64,000 bases of DNA from Chitinophaga sp. sic0106 (GTDB lineage Bacteria; Bacteroidota; Bacteroidia; Chitinophagales; Chitinophagaceae), in NCBI RefSeq assembly GCF_019219075.1, contig NZ_JAHUWJ010000020.1, positions 1 through 64,000 on the forward strand, in the 5' to 3' direction. A program made the position numbers and the translations under genes. Shown here piece by piece: positions 1 to 7,272 of the stretch. The notes beneath the pieces are model-generated. The model was given only the letters and a program-made list of their open reading frames with translations. It was not told where the DNA came from and made no database searches. Each line of letters begins with the position of its first letter. The stretch's first letter is position 1.

Positions 1-1
1 C

Positions 2-115
2 CTTTTTTACGATATGACCAATGCCTATCTGGGTGTATCTCTCTCATTTCCCAACAGGGTAATAACTAGTATAACTACATTAATATACCTGTTTAATAAT
101 TTCCTACAAAAGTAA
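2..115 (+). CDS. possible 3' end of an outer-membrane protein (partial)
   Basis: An open frame enters from the left edge and stops at a TAA three bases before a strong hairpin terminator. The first residues (YDMTNAYLGVSLSFPNR) alternate polar and hydrophobic residues like an outer-membrane beta strand, but the last 17 residues look less protein-like. The position just before a terminator supports a gene end. The fragment is too short to assign a family and could be noncoding. Confidence 0.25.
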   Translation, partial: LFYDMTNAYLGVSLSFPNRVITSITTLIYLFNNFLQK

Positions 116-150
116 AAGGGTGTATCATACTTTTGATACACCCTCTTTTA
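114..150. terminator. bidirectional intrinsic terminator
   Basis: A perfect 10-bp stem (GGGTGTATCA at 118-127 with TGATACACCC at 134-143) has a 6-base loop, an A-run on the left and a T-rich run on the right. It can therefore end transcripts from both directions, including the leftward gene that stops at 180. A second small hairpin (AGGGCC/GGCCCT, 156-170) sits right after that stop codon. Confidence 0.75.
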
Positions 151-179
151 TACCCAGGGCCTGCGGCCCTAAACAGAGG

Positions 180-2132
180 CTATAATTTCCGCATGCCGCC
201 GTTTTTAAACAGCGTGTATGCCGTTTGGTAATTGGCAATGGCCTTGCGCAGCAGCACGCTGTCCATAGGCAGCGATTGCAAATCCCCTGTACTGTCTTTC
301 ACATGGAATGTTTGCGCCTGATGCTGTGGTCCAAGAATCATCAGTTTACCTGGCTCGAGATAGCCTAGCAGCTGATAGGTGCTGATCATGGCGCGGGGCT
401 GGTAATCAGCAGCCAGTACATCTCTCCCGTATAAATTTGAATTATAGGACCAGTTGAGGATTCCTAACAGTGTAGGGTATATGTCCAGTTGGGAGCACAT
501 GGTAGGGATTTCCCTTGCCGTTTCATTTGGTACGTTGTAAACGATGCAGGGGATATGATATTTGTTGACTTCAATTTCATTTTTTCCTGCTACGCTGGCG
601 CAATGATCCGCCACAAATATGATGATGGTATTTTTAAACCATGGTTTTTGCTGCGCCTGTTTCAGGAATTGCCCGATGGCATAATCGGTGTACTGAACAG
701 CTCCTTCGCGACTGGTATGCGAAGGGATGGAAACTTTTCCTTCCGGATAGGTGAACGGGCGGTGGTTGGAAACGGTCATCACAAAATCGAAGAAAGGTTT
801 GCCAGCCGCATGTTTTTCATCTGCTTTTTTAAGCACGGCGCTATAAATATCTTCGTCGCAAACACCCCATGCATTCTCAAAATGTACGGCGCTGTCCGGG
901 AAGTTATCGCGCTGGGTTGGGAAGTTATCTCCTACCAGGCGATGGCGTAAGCGATCGTAAATATCGAATCCGTTGTTGCCAAAAAACTGGTTCATATTAT
1001 CGAAGTACCCATCACCGCCGTAGAAGAAGGTGCGGTCGTAGCCGGCATTGCCAAAGATGGTGCTGAGACTGAACAATCCTTCGTTGTTTTTACGGCGTAC
1101 GATACTCTGGCCTGGTGTAGGTGGTACAGCGAGCGTCAGGGCTTCCATACCGCGTACGGTTCTGGTGCCGGTGGCGTACATGTTGGTAAACAGCAGGCTT
1201 TCTTTGGCGATGCTGTCCAGCACCGGTGTGATGTGTTCCTTGCTGCCAAAGCGCTCCATGAATCCGGCACTGAAGCTTTCTATCGTAACCATGATGACGT
1301 TAGGCTTTACAGTGGCGCCGGTATCAGCTATGTGGCGATAGATGCTGGAACCGTCTTCCAGGTATTTACTGTTGTTCGACTGTAAAAGACTTCGCATTGC
1401 TGCAAAGGCCTGTTTATCATCTTCCAGGATATAATATTTATCGTAGGGCAGCTCATTATTAAAGTAGGCAGAGCCGAAGCTATAGATGCCTGCTTTAGAA
1501 AGCTCTTGCTGGTAGCGGTTTTTGCCAGTTTCTGCCCAGGTGTTGCTCACCAGGTAGAGGTGTAAGCCGGCGATTGCAAGAGTGCCTCCGGTGAGAAGGA
1601 TTCGCCAGCGAACCGGGGTATACGACTGGAAGCTTGCCCGGAACATGCCTAAACGGGCGGTAAGCCAGGTAAGCAGTGCAGTGCCGGCGAGTACGCCACC
1701 AATCAGTAATGGCAGCGGGTAGGATTGGTTGATATTGTTGATTACCTCATAGGTGTAGAGGAGGTAATCTACCGCGATAAAGTCGAATCTTGCCTCATAT
1801 TCCCCCCAGAAGGTAAATTCCGCAAAGAAGGAGAAGATAACGATCAGTAAGGCCAGGAAGAAGCAGAAGGAAGTGAATATTTTGTTGAACCAGGACTTAT
1901 TGAGTCTTTGCGGCAACAGCAGCAGGTAAACTGAATAAGCGGCGGTAAAAAATACCGCTACGCCCACATCAAAAACAAGCCCTTTCGCGAGTATGGAAAG
2001 GATGTTTCCAAAGGATAGGGCGGCCACAGGAAAGGCCCAGCATAATAGCGCGACTCTGACAATCGTGGAAAGCAAAAGGTACAAGGCAGTAAATCCGAAC
2101 TGCACGGCGTACCTGTTAGGTGTAGGTTTCAT
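180..2132 (-). CDS. LTA synthase family membrane protein (sulfatase-fold phosphoglycerol transferase-like)
   Basis: A 650-residue inner-membrane protein with about five N-terminal transmembrane segments (near residues 12-34, 50-72, 88-108, 140-160 and 178-196) followed by a large periplasmic alkaline-phosphatase/sulfatase-type domain. Family metal and nucleophile motifs are visible: VTIES with Glu285, GTRTVRGME with probable nucleophile Thr325, and VADH near the end of the domain. Gram-positive relatives (LtaS) polymerise glycerol phosphate. In Bacteroidota, which lack lipoteichoic acid, homologues probably transfer a phospho-group to a lipid or glycan; the substrate cannot be read here. It is transcribed alone and ends at the terminator to its left. 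Confidence 0.85.
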   Translation of the reverse strand: MKPTPNRYAVQFGFTALYLLLSTIVRVALLCWAFPVAALSFGNILSILAKGLVFDVGVAVFFTAAYSVYLLLLPQRLNKSWFNKIFTSFCFFLALLIVIFSFFAEFTFWGEYEARFDFIAVDYLLYTYEVINNINQSYPLPLLIGGVLAGTALLTWLTARLGMFRASFQSYTPVRWRILLTGGTLAIAGLHLYLVSNTWAETGKNRYQQELSKAGIYSFGSAYFNNELPYDKYYILEDDKQAFAAMRSLLQSNNSKYLEDGSSIYRHIADTGATVKPNVIMVTIESFSAGFMERFGSKEHITPVLDSIAKESLLFTNMYATGTRTVRGMEALTLAVPPTPGQSIVRRKNNEGLFSLSTIFGNAGYDRTFFYGGDGYFDNMNQFFGNNGFDIYDRLRHRLVGDNFPTQRDNFPDSAVHFENAWGVCDEDIYSAVLKKADEKHAAGKPFFDFVMTVSNHRPFTYPEGKVSIPSHTSREGAVQYTDYAIGQFLKQAQQKPWFKNTIIIFVADHCASVAGKNEIEVNKYHIPCIVYNVPNETAREIPTMCSQLDIYPTLLGILNWSYNSNLYGRDVLAADYQPRAMISTYQLLGYLEPGKLMILGPQHQAQTFHVKDSTGDLQSLPMDSVLLRKAIANYQTAYTLFKNGGMRKL

Positions 2133-2263
2133 TATGAAAAATTGATGGGCGAAGGTAAGCTGTTAGATTAAATTAGGATTAATTTTTTTATGAGCGTATC
2201 AGACGTGGGTTTGCAGGAGGGGACTGGATTCTGAAGATTTTCTGAATTTATCTAGTGGGGATA

Positions 2264-2935
2264 TTAGCCGAACCGGTAGCCGGTGCCGTAAACGGTTTTG
2301 ATATAATCGTTTCCGCCGGCTTCCATCATTTTTTTCCGGAGGTTTTTGATGTGGGTATAGATGAAATCATAGGAGCCGGCCTGGTCGTATGCATCGCCCC
2401 AGAGGTGGCTGGCGAGGGCCGACTTGGTAATGAGCCGGTTTTGGTTGGCCAGCAGGTAAAGGAGCAGCTGGTATTCTTTGGTGGTGAGTGTGATAGGTTG
2501 CTGATGGATGGTGACGGTTTGGGAGGCAGGGGTGACGGTGATTTCGTGAAAGGTAATTTGTGTGTTCCCGTCAAAGTTTTTACGGCGCAGGAGGGCGTGG
2601 ATACGGGCATTTAATTCAGGGAGATGAAAGGGTTTGGTGAGGTAATCATCCGCCCCGAGGGTGAGTCCGGATAGCTTGTTTTCCAAAGAGTTTTTAGCGG
2701 AGATGATAATGATACCGGCGCGGGAGTGTATGCGTTTAAGTTCTTTGACGATTTCCAGTCCGTTACCATTGGGGAGGGTGATATCGGCTACGATGCAGTC
2801 ATAGTCAAATTCGTTAACCTTATTGATAGCTTCCTGAAAATCGCCGGCTGTTTCGCAGACATATCCCTGTTGCTCGAGGTACTGCTGAATGGCGTTGCGG
2901 AGGGCGATTTCATCTTCTATGATGAGGATCTTCAT
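2264..2935 (-). CDS. OmpR/PhoB-family response regulator (orphan)
   Basis: A 223-residue two-domain regulator. The receiver domain (1-115) has the acidic pair at IIEDE, phospho-acceptor Asp51 (VADITLP) and conserved Lys101 (YLTKPF). The C-terminal winged helix (about 128-220) has the typical LTTKEYQLLLYLL and YKTVYGTGYRFG-like segments. I start it at the ATG giving MKILIIEDE, because the 11 residues before it precede the first beta strand and look noncoding. No histidine kinase is adjacent, so its partner must lie elsewhere. It lies downstream of nothing co-directional and is divergent from the PL14-like lyase. Confidence 0.9.
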   Translation of the reverse strand: MKILIIEDEIALRNAIQQYLEQQGYVCETAGDFQEAINKVNEFDYDCIVADITLPNGNGLEIVKELKRIHSRAGIIIISAKNSLENKLSGLTLGADDYLTKPFHLPELNARIHALLRRKNFDGNTQITFHEITVTPASQTVTIHQQPITLTTKEYQLLLYLLANQNRLITKSALASHLWGDAYDQAGSYDFIYTHIKNLRKKMMEAGGNDYIKTVYGTGYRFG

Positions 2936-2977
2936 AAAATAAATATAATGATAATTATTCATTGACAATCATTTATG

Positions 2978-3004
2978 AAATCGATTGCAAAAAATCGATT
3001 GCAA
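2978..3004. repeat. tandem direct repeat AAATCGATTGCAA x2
   Basis: Two identical 13-base copies (2978-2990 and 2992-3004) with a 14-base period lie between the divergent response regulator and lyase genes, about 95 bp upstream of the lyase start. The spacing and location fit a regulator-binding site. The binding protein is unknown. Confidence 0.45.
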
Positions 3005-3096
3005 CACTAGGAAATTTGGAAAACAGCCCTTATCTTTTGAATGAAAATTGCAGTTCGATACTGTAGTAGCTATTCATAACCCACAAATTTAATCGC

Positions 3097-3951
3097 ATGA
3101 TTTCCACGTTTCGCATGCATGCATTTGCTGTATTAGCGGCAACCTGTCTATTATCCTGCAAGAAGGATCAAACCCTGGAAACCCCTGCCGATCCTGGCAC
3201 GGGTACGGGAGCACAAACAGAAGCAATTTTAAGTACCTGGACAAACAACTGGGACAGCTATGCCACGGGCACCTGGCTTTCGCAGGCGCAGGCGGCCAGT
3301 GATTTTGGTAATGTCAGCGGTTGGAATTCCGGACGTACTTACATTTCCAATGGTAACCTGCGTATCACGCTGGAGCCGAATGCACTGAGTGCGGCCGGCG
3401 GCGTGGTAGCCAACATTGATGTTTCTGACGGTGCTGCTTATGAGATGGATTATGACATCCGGTTCCACAGCCAGTTTGACTGGAGCCGTGGCGGAAAAGT
3501 AGGCTTTGGTTTCAGCGTTGGTGAAGGTAACACCGGCGGTGATCCGGGCTGGGATGGTAATGGTGGATCTTTACGCCTGATGTGGTATCAGACAGATGCC
3601 GGCAGGGTATTTTTCCAGCCTTACATTTATTACAAAGATCAGCCAGGTGAGTATGGTAACTCTTTCGGCAAAAGTTACCCTTCTTCCGGCAGTATCCAGA
3701 AAGGTACTACTTACCATGTGCACATGTACATCAAAAGTAATACCGGCAGCAACACCGATGGTCACGTACAGATCGTGATCAACGGTACGGTGGTACTGGA
3801 CCAGGACATCCGTTGGACTACCAACGATGCACAGCGTCTGATCAAAAAAGTAACCTTCCACACCTTCCGCGGCGGCAGCCAGAGTTACTGGGAATCTACT
3901 TCAACAGGTTATATCTATTATGATAACCTGTCTGTACACAAGATCAACTAA
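3097..3951 (+). CDS. PL14-like polysaccharide lyase lipoprotein
   Basis: A 284-residue secreted lipoprotein: the signal peptide ends in LLSC with lipidated Cys21, followed by KK and a Pro/Gly/Thr-rich linker to about residue 45. The rest is a single beta-jelly-roll domain with the pattern GGKVGFGF, GGSLRLMWY, VFFQPYIYYKDQ and YGNSF typical of polysaccharide lyase family 14-like proteins, which beta-eliminate uronate polymers such as alginate or glucuronan. The C-terminal YYDNLSV is common in such beta-sandwiches. No SusCD pair is adjacent, so it may act as a stand-alone surface or periplasmic enzyme. Substrate is not determinable; family assignment is from recalled motifs. Confidence 0.65.
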   Translation: MISTFRMHAFAVLAATCLLSCKKDQTLETPADPGTGTGAQTEAILSTWTNNWDSYATGTWLSQAQAASDFGNVSGWNSGRTYISNGNLRITLEPNALSAAGGVVANIDVSDGAAYEMDYDIRFHSQFDWSRGGKVGFGFSVGEGNTGGDPGWDGNGGSLRLMWYQTDAGRVFFQPYIYYKDQPGEYGNSFGKSYPSSGSIQKGTTYHVHMYIKSNTGSNTDGHVQIVINGTVVLDQDIRWTTNDAQRLIKKVTFHTFRGGSQSYWESTSTGYIYYDNLSVHKIN

Positions 3952-3956
3952 ACAAC

Positions 3957-3995
3957 AAATCCCTCATTTCCGGCTCGCACGGGAATGGGGGATTT
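3957..3995 (+). terminator. hairpin after the lyase gene
   Basis: An imperfect stem of about 14 bp (AAATCCCTCATTTCC paired with GGAATGGGGGATTT) begins five bases after the lyase stop codon. It lacks a clear T-run, so it may be a weak terminator or an mRNA-end stabiliser. Confidence 0.4.
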
Positions 3996-4130
3996 AGCAC
4001 GCATGAAGTACCTGATTATATGAATAGATGGGATTCAGAAAAACGTGGTGGAGGCCTGTCTTGACATTATCAACGGCGTACTTTGCGGAGAGAATTACAT
4101 ATCATCGGTAAGATCAGAAAGATCATTTTA

Positions 4131-4166
4131 AGCGCCTCGTCATTGCCGGTGACGGGGCGCTTTTTT
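4131..4166 (+). terminator. intrinsic terminator, rightward
   Basis: Twelve-base arms AGCGCCTCGTCA (4131-4142) and TGACGGGGCGCT (4150-4161) pair with one mismatch and are followed by six T. It is 180 bp past the lyase stop codon, and no gene lies between, so it ends either lyase read-through or a short independent RNA (see findings). Confidence 0.8.
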
Positions 4167-4172
4167 ATCGCA

Positions 4173-5132
4173 TCAGGGGAAGATAGTTTTCCAGTCGTTT
4201 TTCATACTGATTACCTGCCAGTTGTACTGCTTTGCCATGTTGAGCGATTTATTGTCTTTCTCACTATACTCAAATTCCCTGGCGGCGTCATCATGGTTTA
4301 CAATGAGTTGTAATGATTTGTAGGGGTTGCCCTGTGAAAAGCGCAGCATATACACATCCCCGGCGCCACCTTCGTTGCCGCAGGCCAGAATAGGCCTTTT
4401 GCCAATATGATACTGAATATTGACAGGCTTTTCCTGCTTGTCGTTAAAGGTGGTCAGACCAGGCAAACGCATAATATCATTCACACCGGCGCTATCTATG
4501 TACCTGTATTTGAGTTCAGTACCAATCACCTGCTCAGGTGGAATGCCATACAGCGTATCGCTGACCACCCGCATAAAATCTACTGTACCACCCGAACAGA
4601 TAAACGTTTTAAAGCCATTGGTGCGGAGGTAGTTTAGCAGTTCCACCTGTGGTTTATAAATCGCCTGGTATAGGGAGGTTTTGAGGGTGGGGTGCTTTAC
4701 CGTATTGAAAAAGAGCTGCACTTCGGCTGCAAACGCGGTTGCGGTCATCCCGGCGTGGGTGAGGTTCACCAGGTGTATCACTTCTTTTAATCCGGCCTTC
4801 TCGAAGTATTCTTTATCCTTTTCAATAACGGCCTTGTATGGCTGCTGATTTTTCAATGCCGGGTTTTGAGCTACCATTCTGTGTACGCGAAAAATGGCAA
4901 ATAAACCTTGAATAAGCGGCTTTTCGGCCCAAAGGGTACCGTCATTGTCAAAAGTAGCGATACGGTCGGCCGGCGGTACAAAATCATTGCCCGGTGTGGT
5001 AACAGCCGTAACGAACTGAATAATGGACTGTTTGACAGGGCCTTCATTCCAAGAGGGAAGTGGATCAGTTTGCCCCAATGCCTGGATGGAAATAAGCATA
5101 CTGATCAGGAGTGCCTGGAGAAGTCTTTGCAT
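4173..5132 (-). CDS. secreted HAD-superfamily phosphatase
   Basis: A 319-residue protein with a cleavable signal peptide (ends near ALGQTD). HAD motif I is FDNDGTLWAE, with the Asp nucleophile and Asp+2 typical of phosphatases; motif II is CSGG. Motif IV is unusual: the expected GNSDGD is replaced by GNEGGAGD, an insertion plus loss of one acidic residue. The C terminus ends WKTIFP. A paralogue with an intact motif IV lies at 54766-55797 and shares the DPLPSW start and the same WKTIFP end. Likely a periplasmic acid phosphatase-like enzyme; whether this copy is fully active is uncertain. Confidence 0.8.
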   Translation of the reverse strand: MQRLLQALLISMLISIQALGQTDPLPSWNEGPVKQSIIQFVTAVTTPGNDFVPPADRIATFDNDGTLWAEKPLIQGLFAIFRVHRMVAQNPALKNQQPYKAVIEKDKEYFEKAGLKEVIHLVNLTHAGMTATAFAAEVQLFFNTVKHPTLKTSLYQAIYKPQVELLNYLRTNGFKTFICSGGTVDFMRVVSDTLYGIPPEQVIGTELKYRYIDSAGVNDIMRLPGLTTFNDKQEKPVNIQYHIGKRPILACGNEGGAGDVYMLRFSQGNPYKSLQLIVNHDDAAREFEYSEKDNKSLNMAKQYNWQVISMKNDWKTIFP

Positions 5133-5488
5133 GGTCAGTAATTTTTTCTACAGTACAGTTGGCGGGGCGAGATTGTTTAAATGGGGGAAATGGGAGGGCT
5201 ATTTTAGCGGGGAGATGCCTTTAATGCTATTCCCCGCTATAATATATATGCCTAAAAAAACAAAAACATCATGGCATGACAAACTCCTTTCAGGATGCCG
5301 GTGCAGGTTTTCCACGTGTGTACAGTAGAATGATAAATCGTTTTTCGCAAAATCCCCGGCATAGTACAGTAGTTGTTGTGCCTATGAGGACGATTGACCG
5401 GAACAGATATTGTACGTTTCATAGTACAAATCTCGCAGGAGGGTGTGACAACCCTGTGTCAGCAGGATTGATCATCTCCCAAAAAAAA
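5133..5488. other. intergenic region, no gene seen
   Basis: This 356-bp gap precedes the leftward HAD gene and follows the leftward NTF2-like gene. I see no credible coding frame, no strong hairpin and no TAnnTTTG promoter box on the minus strand. The octamer-like motif TACAGTA recurs three times (near 5149, 5321 and 5366), which may be chance. Confidence 0.5.
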
Positions 5489-5902
5489 TCAGATGATATG
5501 GTTGGCCTTCATTAATTCTTCCTGGTTCTGGTGATTAATATAGGTCAGGATCAACGGCTGCTGGTGGTTTACCTGCAACAGGTAGGTGACGTTAAAAGGG
5601 ATGGCGGCATCCGGCTGTTTATGGTAAGTAGCTCCCCAGGTTACTTTTGCGCTGGTATAATGTTCTGTGATGTTATTCAGGGAGATTTCAATGACCTCCA
5701 TTCTCACCAGTCCCGTTTTTTTATTGTAATCAATTACACTGCGCAGCCATTCTATAAAGGACTCATCATTTTTATAGGTTTTCGATTTTCCGCCATCGGC
5801 TACCAGGAATTCTTTTGCATAGAAGTGAGCGATGGCCTGGGGTTGATGACCAGCGGCGGCTTTGCCGTAGTCGGTAAAAAATTTTTCGAGCGTCGTTATC
5901 AT
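5489..5902 (-). CDS. NTF2-like (SnoaL/DUF4440-type) protein
   Basis: A 137-residue cytosolic protein with the alpha+beta cone organisation of NTF2-like proteins: an N-terminal helix pair (FFTDYGKAAAGHQPQAIAHFYAKEF), then long strands (RMEVIEISLNNI, SAKVTWGATYHK, FNVTYLLQVNHQQPLILTYI). Such folds bind small ligands or act as enzymes; no catalytic set can be assigned. It begins 6 bp after the MgtC-family gene and is surely co-transcribed with it. Confidence 0.7.
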   Translation of the reverse strand: MITTLEKFFTDYGKAAAGHQPQAIAHFYAKEFLVADGGKSKTYKNDESFIEWLRSVIDYNKKTGLVRMEVIEISLNNITEHYTSAKVTWGATYHKQPDAAIPFNVTYLLQVNHQQPLILTYINHQNQEELMKANHII

Positions 5903-5908
5903 AGCAGA

Positions 5909-6580
5909 TTATTTATTCCAGCCGATTTCCATAATATCTTTTTCCTGCTGCAGTTGCTGAACGAGTTGCAACATGGACTCATTATTTATTTTATCAAACT
6001 TCAGCTGAAGGGTATAGTAATCATCTTCTTTCTCCATGAAAAAGCCGGATAAGCTCAGCTCTTTCATGGCGGTTACCTGTTGCAACACATTGTTGGCGAT
6101 AGCGCCAGAGGAAGTAACCACGCGTAAGGAGTTTTGGCGAAAGCGCTGGGAAACTCTTTTCTCCAACGGTTGCAGGGCCCATAAAATAATAATGGCTACC
6201 AGCGTGGTGGCCCCCGCAGCAAAGTACATACCGCCGCCGGTGGCAAGGCCGATGGCGGCTACAGTCCACAATCCTGCAGCGGTAGTGAGTCCGCGTATAG
6301 TGCCCTGCTTCATAAACAGGATGGTGCCTGCACCAATGAAACCGATGCCACTTATCACCTGTGCGGCTACCCTGGAAGGGTCCAGTACCACATGCTCCGT
6401 GCCCAGTACATCAGAAAATCCGAATGCGGATACCATCATGATCAGGGAGGACCCAACGGAAACCATCATGTGCGTGCGCATGCCTGCCGTCCAGTCCTTG
6501 CGTTCCCTTTCCAGCCCGATCAGCGCCCCGAAAAGCGCTGCCATAGAGAGTCTGATTGCGATTTCCTGCCAGGTTAACAT
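5909..6580 (-). CDS. MgtC/SapB family membrane protein
   Basis: A 223-residue inner-membrane protein with four to five hydrophobic helices in the first 140 residues and a cytosolic C-terminal ACT-like domain (about 150-223). Family signatures are visible: ALIGLERERKDWTAGMRTH near the N terminus, and SGIGFIGAGTI and IRGLTTAAGLW in the core. MgtC proteins are linked to growth in low magnesium and regulate membrane energetics. It is the first gene of a two-gene leftward unit with the NTF2-like gene and is divergent from the pseudo-receiver gene. Confidence 0.88.
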   Translation of the reverse strand: MLTWQEIAIRLSMAALFGALIGLERERKDWTAGMRTHMMVSVGSSLIMMVSAFGFSDVLGTEHVVLDPSRVAAQVISGIGFIGAGTILFMKQGTIRGLTTAAGLWTVAAIGLATGGGMYFAAGATTLVAIIILWALQPLEKRVSQRFRQNSLRVVTSSGAIANNVLQQVTAMKELSLSGFFMEKEDDYYTLQLKFDKINNESMLQLVQQLQQEKDIMEIGWNK

Positions 6581-6755
6581 ATGCCAACTTTTACTTTAAG
6601 TTAACGAAAAGGCAGCGTTTTACCAGCAACATTTGTGCGGCTACCAGATAAAAAAGGGTGATAATACGGTTGTTGGAACGATAAAAAGAGTGCAATTTCG
6701 AGAACGCCATATCACTTTAGCATGCAGTTTATATCAATACTCCAAAAGCATTAAC

Positions 6756-7166
6756 GTGGGTATAAACATTTTTTTAGCAGCAAATCCTTCCTTGTACCGC
6801 TTTAAAATACAGCGGTTGCTGTCTGCCTGCGACGGACTGCAGGTCGAGGTATTGTCCGCCGAAGAATGGACCTGTCCGGAAAATATACACCTGGAATACG
6901 ATCTGGTGCTGGTCGACAGCAGAGCCGTATTCCGTCAGATAGAAAGCATTCCCTGGAATGCCTTCAGGCTGGCTTCGTTTATACGTGGTTGTTCTGAACT
7001 GGTGCCTATGATTATGTTGGGAGATGATAACGACGTGGAGGAAAAAGTCCGCGGACTGCAAAATGGCTGCGATGATTTTCTGGATCGTTCGGTGAGCGTG
7101 GAAGAGCTGGAATGGAGGATTCGTAACCTGGTTAAACGTGCCCGCCGGCAGGCGGCATTTTTGTGA
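6756..7166 (+). CDS. single-domain pseudo-receiver protein
   Basis: No ATG precedes the domain in this frame. The open frame runs back to a TTG at 6633, but the GTG at 6756 sits exactly before the first strand (VGINIFLAANPS), so I place the start there, giving 136 residues. The fold pattern is a response-regulator receiver: Asp in YDLVLVDS matches the phospho-acceptor, and LQNGCDDFLDRSVSVEEL matches the alpha4-beta5 region. The acidic pair that binds Mg is replaced by AN, and the conserved Lys-Pro is replaced by Arg-Ser. It is therefore probably not phosphorylated normally. No output domain follows. Confidence 0.6.
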   Translation: MGINIFLAANPSLYRFKIQRLLSACDGLQVEVLSAEEWTCPENIHLEYDLVLVDSRAVFRQIESIPWNAFRLASFIRGCSELVPMIMLGDDNDVEEKVRGLQNGCDDFLDRSVSVEELEWRIRNLVKRARRQAAFL

Positions 7167-7178
7167 AAGGATGTTTAA

Positions 7179-7252
7179 GGAGATTTGTTTTCCGCCGTCG
7201 GCGGAAAACAAATCTCCGGAGGAGTAAAGACCGAGGGTCTTTACTCCTCCGG
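7179..7252. repeat. two tandem perfect hairpins between convergent genes
   Basis: Hairpin 1 has 18-bp arms (7179-7196 and 7200-7217) with loop GTC. Hairpin 2 has 17-bp arms (7216-7232 and 7236-7252) with loop GAG. The two share two bases at the junction. Hairpin 2 is followed by seven A, so neither is a classical rightward terminator. They may end transcription of the convergent genes, but the perfect long arms and three-base loops are unusual. Confidence 0.85.
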
Positions 7253-7272
7253 AAAAAAATACTGGAATAAGC

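Noticed and set aside
6633-6755. N-terminal extension of the pseudo-receiver from a TTG start
   Set aside because: The 41 extra residues are not receiver-like, and the first beta strand begins exactly at the GTG at 6756.
7253-7260. A-run after the second hairpin as a leftward terminator U-run
   Set aside because: On the minus strand the U-run would come before the stem and not after it, so it is not a normal intrinsic terminator for the SusD gene.
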